Below are positions 38,201 to 50,200 of a stretch of DNA of 64,000 nucleotides, in pieces. Every line of letters begins with the position of its first letter. Position 1 is the first letter of the stretch. This DNA is from Pteria penguin (Eukaryota > Mollusca > Bivalvia > Pterioida > Pteriidae), in the NCBI GenBank assembly GCA_035048485.1, contig CM068587.1:48940496-49004495 (forward strand), read 5' to 3'. A program made the translations under genes and the position numbers. The notes below the pieces were generated by a model, which saw only the letters and a list, made by a program, of their open reading frames with translations, ran no database searches and was not told where the DNA came from.

Positions 38201-41200
38201 TGCATGATCAATTATGTTTTTCAATTTACAAGGAAGCTTTAAAAATGAGAAATGTACCACGTTTGCACAGCTTTGAAGAGCACCTTTATGAAAGGAAAAA
38301 GTAAACTAGACATCATATCATAGAAACCATCATTTAGAGCCCTAATTTGGAGCAGGAAGAATTGACAAACCAATCACATGTACGTACAATGTATATAGAG
38401 CCTTCATAATGTGTTTTTGTATTTTGATTGATTGAATAATTATTGTTTCACGTCACTCCACAATTATTTCACATATATGATGACGACATCTGTCTGATAC
38501 ACTGCACAGTAATTTATACCTTTGCAATCGACCCAACCACAGCAGTGAAGGATCTTTAACATGCCACACCTACCACGACACGGGACTCATCTGATAGACA
38601 AGACACTGCTGGCCCTATAGCAGGAGTTGAACCCAGGGTCTCTCGGTCACAAGCCACGCTGTCTTCTTTTTGTATTTTGAGATTTCAGTGTTATACTTGT
38701 ACAGTGGATTCCGGTTAATCTGATAGTCTATTTGCGTGAAGAAAATATCAGATAAAGCGGGCTATCAGATTAGACGAAATTTCGAAAGTTGGTGCGTTAT
38801 GGTGTGTAACATGTTATAGATGTCTACTCATATGGACGTTTGATAGCGGCCGTTTTCATTTAGAGATATACGACCGCTTACATGGTGTTAAAGTACCTAA
38901 AGCCATCAATCAAACCTACGAGGTGTGAGATATGTCTATTGTCTGTATACTGTCTGCTTCCCATGGTAAATGACCAAGGCAATATCAGGAGTAATGTCTA
39001 CAGAGTGCTTTTCAAAAAGAATACAATAGAAGACTTGCGCTGTGTTTATTTAGCAATGATCTCTGATTAGCAAAGTGAAAGGATGATATATGTTGATCTA
39101 ACCTTAATTGGTTAATTGATAGTTACAGAGCAAGTGAAATTACTTGACCGTAACGGCACGATCATCGGCAGTGTGGCTTACTATCATAAGAATGTTAGAT
39201 TAATTTAAGAATTGTATTTGAATTGAACTATGTCTGCTTATCACACTCGATTCATTCATTCATTCTTTATTATGTCTTCACCAACATGGCCGATACCCGA
39301 GTACAGTTCGCGTAATTTATGTGGACACGCACATTCATTCTAACGCGAAAAAAATTGAAGCGGAGGTTGGGACGAGGGTTTAACTACTAGTACGGCCGCG
39401 ATAGTTAGGAAATTTTAAGTCTATGCGAGTTTGGTCGTAAATGAAGTGAATGAGACAAAAGCGTTGATATCACACGATGAATAAAGGCTGGTCGTTCCGT
39501 GCCGCTTTTGATGATAATATACATAACGCGATCTCATTGTGATAGAAATACGGCAATGCTAATTGAAATGACAGCATCAACTATGAAATGACAGGTTCAA
39601 TGAGGAGGTACACAAAAGACGAATCACTAAACATCAAAACAAAATCGTATACACGTGCTAAGCAATATCGATTGCGTCTCGCGGTGTTGTTGTTTCATTA
39701 CGAAATTGACATTATTTTTTGGATTTTTTTTTCACTGCGTATTATACACCAAGTAAGACGTTTATTTCATGATTTTGAAGGTCATTTTTAGGTGCGTATT
39801 ATACTCGGGTGCGTATTATATTCGAGTATTTACGGTATATCTACTCTCAATTTCGGTCAACAACATATTTCATTAATTACGAATGACGCTACAGCTATCA
39901 CTAATTAAACCTGTACAGGTACTTCAATGAGATGTCAATAGTTGTGTACACAAACAATCAATTATTATTCCTTAGTCGTCGTCGTATTGCGGTAGATGTT
40001 GTTATATGCCTATGTTGTCACAGCTGGGTGGTTTCACAACACCATCGGGGCTTAACATGGGCAAAATTCGGGGTGAAATATTATATCAGCGGTAAATTTG
40101 CTATCAGATAAACCGAAATTTGGACTTTTCACTATCAGATAAAAAAGACAAATTATTACAGTAATACATAGAAACGGTTTGGTGTTTTAATATCATATCA
40201 GATAAAACGAAATATCAGATAATACGATATCAGATTAAATGGAGTCCACTGTACATGGTAATTATACCCTAAAATGATCACAAATAATTAGCCATTACCT
40301 CCAAGATACCTCTCCTCGGAGCATAGATAATCAAGAACTGAGCGACACGGGTCTGTTCTGTATCACGGTGACTGTTCTGACCATCTTCTCTCACCTGAAC
40401 CCAACCTAACTGAGCATCTCTGTAGCCTATGAAGACATGTATAGCCTATTGTATGTGTACAAAAGGAATCCCCATATGCATACCCATATGTCAGAGAATT
40501 TCTTCATTTTTTCTTCCTGACACATGCCTTACAATACATTGCCATAAATTTTTTCTTGCATGTTTGTTTGGTTTATCTGTAGTGATAAAACTAATAACTT
40601 TTTAAAATATGTTAACATGTTGCAAAGTTTTAAAAATGTCAACTGTAGATTTGTTTGCTTTTCTATAGAAATCATCTCTCAGACTGTTTGTTTCCTAATT
40701 TTCTCATAGAGTGATTCCTTCTCACTTTACTTTAAAATATACACTAAGATAATGGAACATGTAGGTATATATTAGCAAAACTAGTTGACAATAGACCTTA
40801 TCTCACCTGACCTTGACCATGTGAGACATTTTTCACCTTACCTTTCAATCATAAAACCACAAAATTTCCATTATGGCCTTATTGACCTTAACCTTGACCT
40901 TGTGTGAGCATATTGTCTTACCTTTCCACATTCTGATCGCAATGCCCTTCAACACATCAATCAATATGACTCGACCAAAGCTGTCTGTTGTCGCTACATA
41001 GTTATTATTGGGAGACAGGTACACAGTATCACCATGTCTACGCTTGTCAGGTAAACCAAATCTATAGGAGAAAGCAAGATGCATTGTAGACACCTCAGTG
41101 GTTTTGTTGAAATTTCTCTGCAAATGTTATTCTGAATGAAGACTGAGGGCATGTTATGAGTGTCCCTCATTTCATCTTGTATTTCAAAATTCAATCGACT

Positions 41201-44200
41201 TCCATATTGAAATTTTGAGATTTCATATATTATATATACCATAAAACACCTTTTACTTGCAAGCACTTTATTTTCGCATGAATTGAAGGGTATGACTTCA
41301 CATGAAAATGAAAACCTCTCTTTCATAACTTGCCTATTGAACAGTAACTTGAACATGGCTTATTATCAAAATTATGTCTGTAAAACCAATCCAAGGTGAG
41401 ATCATCGCAAATACAGAATTACACATAATAGAAGTACAAGAAACTTTCAGTGGTACTGTCCATAACTATGGTATCCAGAGCAGTATCATTAGGGCTTTAT
41501 AGATCTGTATCGAGGACAACTAGTCCTACATGTAGCAATAGATGTCACATTTACAGCCAATCAAGGAATTTTCCTCATTTACCCCAAAATATGTTGTATT
41601 TACCTTAAACATAGAGGAGTAGCAGGTTCTATTTTGGGTCTTTGTTTGACTTCATCTTTTTGTTTACCTCCAAAACCTAGCCATCCACTGCAAACAAAGT
41701 ATGAATGTATGTTACTAACATGTATATAAATATTTCTTGTATATATAATAAACATATGTTCATATATGCAAAAGAACCAAAAGAAAGATAGGAAAAATAT
41801 AGATGAATTTTTCATAACATGTTACAAATAAATTTATTCGTGTATATGAAATCTTCCTACCTTTTTAAGGTTAAGATTTCTTTTTTCACTTACCTGGAAA
41901 AAGACGTAAGAGCTGACTTAAGTTCAAATAATCTGGCAGCAGACATAAAAGTTGACTTCAGTTTGACTTACATGGCAGCAGACATAAGAGCTGACTTCAG
42001 TTTGACTTACCTGGTACAGACATAAAAGTTGACTTCAGTTTGACTTACATGGCAGCAGACATAAGAGCTGACTTCAGTTTGACTTACCTGGCAGCAGACA
42101 TAAAAGTTGAGTTCAGTTTGACTTACATGGCAGCAGACATAAGAGCTGACTTCAGTTTGACTTACATGGCAGCAGATATAAGAGCTGACTTCAGTTTGAC
42201 TTACCTGGTACAGACATAAAAGTTGACTTCAGTTTGACTTACATGGCAGCAGACATAAAAGTTGAGTTCAATTTGACTTACATGGCAGCAGACATTAGAG
42301 TTGACTTCAGTTTGACTTACCTAGCAAAAACATAATGGCTGACTTCAGTTTGACTTACCTGGCAGCAGACACAACAGCTGACTTCAGTTTGACTTACCTG
42401 GCAGCAGACATAAGAGCTGACTTCAGTCTGACTTACTTAGCACAGACACAAAAGCTGATTTCAGTTTGACTAACCTGGCAACAGACATAAGAGCTGACTT
42501 CAGTTCTACTAACCTGGCAACAGACATAAGAGCTGACTTCAGTTCTACTAACCTGGCAACAGACATAAGAGCTGACTTCAGTTCTACTAACCTGGCAGCA
42601 GACATAAGGGCTGACTTCAGTTTGTGAGCTACAGCATATGCAACCTCTGATAAAATTGGTTGTGTACTTCCCTATAAAACAAGTGATAAATGTAAAGTAA
42701 GGAAATGTGCTTAACTTGTCTCCACTACACACTATAAATATTTCAGATGACAAAATATTTGTTAATTATCACATATATATTTTGTCTAGAAATAATAGAT
42801 AAAGCTAGGTGAAGGCCACTTAATATTATACATAAACGTAATGAATAGATAAAAACCTCTACAGTACCTCAATTGCATAAAAGAATCCAACATAATGTCC
42901 TATCCCTGATGTGACATAGAGGCCTGCTGCAGGAGGAGTGGGCCTGAATGAGGCCTGAGGACCTCCTAACATTGAGGCTGTCTTCATGTGATCAAAGGGA
43001 TTTGGAGTATCAACACCTATCAATAACAAAAAGTAACAGCATTCAACACTCCCAGAAGACATTTTATATCGAGATATTTTCAAAACATAAACACTTTTAA
43101 ATGAGTAAAAAACACAAAATGTCCACAAATTTTCACCCACTTATAATTTCCACTTGATAAAGGCCCAGTGGCCGTAATGTGTGGACACTGAGCGTTTCTC
43201 GTTACTTACTTCATACTTCCCTTTGACAGATTTCTTATCATTTCTTAACACTTTTAAATATCATATATTTTCTGAAATACAAATTCCAGTATCATACATA
43301 CATATATATAGAATAAGTGTCTTATTTTGTTTTTTTCTTGCAGGAATAAAGTACAATGGCTGATGCATTTATTAGATATAATGCGTGTTAGCGCAATATA
43401 TCTCATAAATGCATCAGACATTGTACTTTATTCCTGCATGAAAACACAAAATAAGACACTTATTCTATATATATGCGCTTTTAACTCCAAAATATCATAC
43501 TGGAAACTTCCATTTCCTATTTATAAACTGCATCATTAAATCATTTCGGAGGGAAGTTATAAGTTGAAAGAAACAGCCAGTGTCCCATGACAACGTAACG
43601 TTTATCTAGAATGACATACTTTCGTCGAATGTCAAGCACTTTAGCGCAAAATACGACTTTAATGTAGTCACACAAGGTTGGAAATGTCGAACCTTTCATT
43701 ATGGCGTCCTAAGCTTAACAATCAAAAGTCTGCCAAACATCGCTTGTGTGGTGAAATATGGGGCATTATGACGTCACGGATCAATGTACTTTATACAGAA
43801 ATAAAATACATAGGTCTTGAAAGCTTTATCTCAGGCAATTACAGTGGTTGTGCATATATATGATAATGAAAGTTACTGGCTGATATACCTATTACATATA
43901 TAAATAAATTCTTAGGAAAGACACCTATATCAAGCACCTTGGCTTTCATAGACCTTAGTTTTCTTACCACAACTAGCAAAGTCTGAGATGCTTTCTTGAT
44001 CTTGTAATCCCCATTTTTTGTAAGCAAGAGGGGGAGGCTGGAAGACTGTGTCATTCCCACTTGCTGCAGCTGAAAAGAATAACCCAATCTTATTAAATCT
44101 CAGAAAGCATTCTTAAACCTCGAAAGGAAATAATACTGGCTGTAATAAAAACATAAACACTCAATATAAAAAATTTTCTGCCTCTAGGTCAAGAGGCCGA

Positions 44201-47200
44201 AAATTTGTGATACTAAGTGCTTCTGTTTTTATCATATCTCAAAAATCTTGAACCCCTGGGAACTCAAGATAATTCTGTCGTCCCAAAAACCTTTCTATTC
44301 ATTTTAATAACAGGGAAACTTTGAAAACTTGAAACTAACAAACTCGAGTGATTTCAAAGGTCCCTAACACATTGAGTTATCGAGGTTTAACAGTATGAAA
44401 TATGAATGACATAAAACCTGTCTATAATATAAACAACCATACATGCCCCCCACTGGTTTCCATATATTTACTAAGTCCAAGGGCCGTAAAATTGGAAACC
44501 AATAGTACCCTCTGGTTTTACTGGTGGGGACTAATAAGCAGCTTCTATAGATTTAAAGTGTACATTTCATAAAGATTCATTGTACAAACACAATTATTCA
44601 TATATACAAATAATAACAGTCAATAATAAATTTGGACTGGAACGTAGGTATTGATATGAAATTAAAAACGAGAGATGGTGCACTTACCTCTAGCCAGTTG
44701 ATTTCGACATGCTCTCAGAGACTGAACTAAACTGAATCCGTCAATAGTGACCAAAGCTCTCTGGAATAATATCACTAGCTCCTCATGCTATGGAAATATA
44801 CAAGTAAAATATACAAGTAAGCTATTACATTGAATTTATACTCGTATATACTGAGCACTACTACCTAAGATCTGATCCTTTACTTCTGTTTTGTTTATTA
44901 TATATAGACTAAGTGTCTTATTTTGTGTGTTCATGCAGGAATAAAGTACAATGGCTGATGCATTTATTAGATATAATGCGCATTAGCGCATTATTTCTCA
45001 TAATTGCATCAGACATTGTACTTTATTCCTGCATGAAAACACAAAATAAGACACTTATTCTATATATATGCGCTTTTAATGCCAAAATATCATAAATAGG
45101 AAACTTCCATTTCCTATTTATTAACTGTATCATTAAATCATTCCGGAGGGAAGTTATAAATTGAAAGAAACAGCCGGTGTCCCATGACAACGTAACGTTT
45201 ATCCAGAATGACATACTTTCGTCGAATGTCAAGCACTTTAGCACAAAATACGACTTTAATGACGTCACACAAGGTTGGAAATGTGGAACATTTCATTATG
45301 ACGTCACTAGCATAACAATCAAAAGTCTGCCAAACATCGCTTTCTGTGTTGAAATGTGGGTCAAAGATGGGGAGTTATGACGTCACTGATCAATGTACTT
45401 TATACAGAAATAAAATACATAGGTCTTGACAGCTTTATCTCAGGCACTTACAGTGGTTGTGCATATATAGACTAATATAAAATGTCTAGCAGTAATGGCT
45501 TAATAAACCTCAAAGATATTAATTCCCCTAGGGCAGAAGGATGCAAGAGAATGCAATGAAAATCACCAAACATTGGAAGATACATTGGCAGACATTCTAA
45601 CTTGTACTGACCAGGGTTTGTGGCTACACTGACACCTCCAGCCACTGATACTGACCAGGGTTTGTGGCTACACTGACCCCTCCAGTCACTGATACTCTTT
45701 TAAAGAATACAGAAATGTGTATATATCATTGTAATATAGATTCCATCAGTAACTACAGTCACCCTTTGTTAATTTAAAGTGTAAGGCAAATCATTTTGAG
45801 TTTTAGTAATTTGTAGGGTCCACAAGATTACTATGAGTTTCCAGGATTTTTCAAGCGTTTGGACTTCATTTTATCACATTCTCACTTGTACTGACCAGGG
45901 TTTGTGGCTACACTGACACCTCCAGCCACTGATACTGACCAGGGTTTGTGGCTACAATGACCCCTCCAGTCACTGATACTCTTTTATAGAATACAGATAT
46001 GTATATATCATTGTAATATAGATTCCATCAATAACTACAGTCACCCTTTGTTAATTTAAAGTGTAAGGCAAATCATTTTGAGTTTTAGTAATTTGTAGGG
46101 TCCACAAGATTACTATGAGTTTCCAGGATTTTTCAAGCGTTTGGACTTCATTTTATCCATGTTGGACTGTACATAGAACACCATAAATGTATCAAGATAT
46201 TGGCATTTTGTTACATCTCTAGCTACAATGACTGTGTATTACTGTATATCAGCACATCATATATTACATGTTGTATCCCTATGTTTATACTCCACCTGTT
46301 CTGCTAGATCTGGGAATCTGGATGTTCACATTTCCCCTAGCTAAAGTGACCTTGAGTAAATCGTTAGTACACTAAGGTACTCTACCTGTTCTGCTAGACC
46401 TAAGAATATGGGGAGGTTCACATGACTCCCTAGCTACAATGACCTATAGTGTATGGGTCGTAAACTAAGGTACTCTACCTGTTCTGCTAGACCTAAGAAT
46501 ATGGGGAGGTTCACATGACTCCCTAGCTACAATGACCTATAGTGTATGGGTCGTATACTAAGGTACTCTACCTGTTCTGCTAGACCTAAGAATATAGGGA
46601 GGTTCACATGACTCCCTAGCTACAATGATCTATAGTGTATGGGTCTTATACTAAGGTACTCTACCTGTTCCGCTAGACCTAAGAATCTGGGGGGCTCATA
46701 TGTCCTACACTTCAGCTTCTGTACAGGCTCAGTATGGAGTAACTGAGACAACAACATTGTTCCATTCTGCAAATTTAAAATACGAAATGATAAAAATTAC
46801 ATTCCATACAATTTTGTATATATGTGGCAGAAATCCAAAATATCTCATATTGATTCCCATCCTACATTCTATCGTGCTGTAGTTTATTACGGTTTTATCT
46901 ATGCGCGAATACAGAGGGGGGGTTGGGGGGTCTGGATCCCCCCTGGAATCCAAAAATTTTACCAAAAAAAGGGTAATATTTGGGCATTTTTGGGGTTGGA
47001 CCCCCCCCCCCCCTCGTCTAAGAGAAAAATTTACCTTTTTTAGTTGGACCCCCTCTGACAAAAATTTCTGGATCCGCGCATGTTATCTGTTACAAATGTT
47101 TTATTTATCTCTATCATAAAACTACATAACTTCTAAGAAAGTAAGTGTGATGTGTTAAAGCCAGTTTACAGCTTTCAAAACAAAATTCCAGAACTATGAT

Positions 47201-50200
47201 GCTGTCAAAAGGTAATGACCTGTCGTTCCTATACTAAGTGGTCACTACGTTAAATGTTTCTGGATTAATTCGTACTTCAGTGTGAGCTGACACAGCTCGG
47301 TTGGTAAGGTACTGGGCTTATGACTGAGAGGCCAGGGGTTCAAGCTCCCCTGGGGTCCTGCTTTTAGAAAAGACAGTAATAAGAGTTGTCAGAAGACAAC
47401 AGAGCTCACTGTAGGCAACCAAATTTAAACAGCAATTTTTTTGTAAGTAGGTCAATTTTCAAGGTCAAACGTGATAAAAGGTCTTGTCACAAGGAATACC
47501 TATGTGAAATATTAAAGCCCTGTCTCTAATGTTTCTTAAGTCATGATCCAGGTTATAGTTTTGTCTACAGACGATGACAAAGACAACAATGACAACGCCG
47601 AGATGCCGAGGGTATGACAATTGTTCTCTGGACATTCTTCCCAGCGAGCTAACAACTGAGACTCCATGCCACAGTAGAAATGGCATGTTATAGAACCCTC
47701 ACATCTTCGAGTGGGTCTTTTGCATAGGTTTAAATTACTGTGCAATGCATCAGGTAGATGCCTTCACCATATAAGTGAAATAATCTTGGTGTGACACAAA
47801 ACAAAATTAAAACAAGACAAACTTACCTCAGTATACATACGAATATGTCCAGTAGAGAAACCAACAATGAGGCAGGTCCAATCTGGTGCACCTTGGGTAC
47901 TTCTAAAAAAATATCATTACACATAATGACTTGAAAAATAAAGTATTGTAAGCTCATGCTTATCATCAGACCTCCATGTTATTTCATCAAGGAGATTATA
48001 GTTCTCATCCACAATGGTTTGTGGGTTTATTGGATTTTTTTTATATTGCTTTCATTATTCTTTCAGTTTACATGCAAACAGGAGCTAAATGAGTAACAAT
48101 GCGAGACAATTTGGGAATTGAATTCAGTTCACCTGCACTGCAAGTCAAGTAATTACCACTAATTCAAGTCTACCTCCATACTAATAACGTAACAAGAAGT
48201 CAATGGTTATAACATTTAAGAAAATGCCTTAGTTTAACATTGTACTAAGGCTAAATAAAAGAACAAGACTGTTTAAACATATAATGGAAAATTACTTAAA
48301 TGAACTCTACCTTTTCTGAGATGCTAATGGAAGGCACATAATCGCTGTTATTGTTTCCCTACAAAATATATAATCAAAATTAATTCAATAGTATCTAATG
48401 TAACTAAGAATTAACACTGCCACAGGTAACAGTTTGCTAATACTTAACACCACTTTCACAACTTCATACTAGATCATATGTAATACTTTAGTGAAATCTT
48501 ACCCCTCCTCTTGAGACAAAGTGCCCTGCCATACCACTGTGTAGGCTGTATCAACATCTCCATTAGATCCGTTCCTATCAAATTTTTCTACAAAATAATA
48601 ACAATTCTTGGTTTTAACCAATGCTTTCTATTCAACTTGCAAGTTAATTTAAAAGTGGGAATAAAGTGAAGGTGATGACGAAATTTCAAGCATCAGAATT
48701 CTGGCTTTTTGTAATACCATCCAAAATGGGGAGTAACTCTGTTTAACAAAAAGAGTCAATATAGGTATTGACAAATGTTAGAGTTATCATACACATGAAT
48801 GTGTATTTATCACATGTTTTGCTGTTTATGTAGTGAAATGTCACTATGTCATAAATTAATTCAATTCATTTCATAAACACTGTATGAAATGAAAATTCAT
48901 TACTGATCCTATATTCATGATTTTTCTTTTTTTTTTTTGAGACATGTACCGGATACTTAGCCAAGGACTATAATTTGCTATTCTTTATGCACAAATCAGA
49001 TAAACAGAACAGACATATGAATAGTTGAAGAGAAAGGCAGATAAATAATGCCATATTCTGATCTGCTGAATCAGGGCTATTAAATTCAATAGATAAGATA
49101 ATACACAATTGGAAGTAAAACATTGACTACCCCTATTTTTTATTTTTACTTGTTTACAAATTTTATGCTTATAGACATCTTTAGTACTTACGAGAGAGTA
49201 TAACACATTTATCTAGGTAGGCCATCGCCATGATGTCATTTGCTGGAGACAAGGAGAGAATGCAGTGCTGTAGCCAGCTGTGGTCCATGTCTGGGTTTGA
49301 ACCCTGCTCCTCTGTCTCTCTATCCGGTGTGTCCATCTCATCATTCCATGAACCCCAATCTTCATCCCAACCATCGCCTGAAATAGTCACTGGATATAAA
49401 TCTATGAAGAAGGGACATGTTTGCAAAAACATAAATTTTAATGGTAATCAACCATGAGGTGAAAAAGTATTTATGTTTCTCCTATTGTTCTGTATCTGTA
49501 TGTGAAGTTTAAAACCTACAGCTTTTTAGTTTATGCAGGTTCTTGGTTGCCTTTTGAATTTTGATACAGACCATTTGCTGCCACTTGAATATAAAACACT
49601 TAGAAGTTGCCACTTGAATATTGATTTATTTTGTTGCCAAATGAATGTTGATACAGTCCATATTTGCTGCCACATACCAGTAAATATTAAATATATTATA
49701 TAATCAACTTATTGCCATTTTCAACGTCAGATTTGTCATGACCCACTATGTGTCACATTTGTTGGTTGATAAGTTTCGGGATTAATCATCGCTTGATACA
49801 AAGAACCTAATACTTTGAAATCTCATTATTTCAAACTGCTGGCATATCAAATTTAAACAAGAAAAGGAAGTCAATCTTCGTAGGATTCCTCCATGAATTT
49901 CAGCAGTTCTATGACTCATATTGCTCTTGTGTTCAAAATATAATTCAGCAAAGTTGCATCACAGTCTTTGATAATCGCCGAGTTTATCCACTACGTCATC
50001 CTTCGAATGTTTCGCGTATTACAACAATGTATTTTCATTTGGATCTAAGTGTGATGTCACGGCCACTTCAAGAATTTGAATACTGATACCAGTTTAACCT
50101 ATGTTTTGACCCTTTTCTGATACAGTCGATTTGTGCCTTGCTCTGTCTAGTCCGACAATTCGGACGATGGGCATTTTTATTAACGGTTTAATAACAAATG

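Noticed and set aside
42423..42753. Independent small genes in the 39-bp array (60- and 106-codon frames)
   Set aside because: The 60-codon frame is the RAB3GAP2 exon 10 frame running on into repeat units; the other is a shadow frame.
46729..47119. Overlapping frames with Gly- and Pro-rich runs on both strands
   Set aside because: They cross the ATGCGCGG MITE with its G and C homopolymers and, on the minus strand, shadow RAB3GAP2 exon 6.
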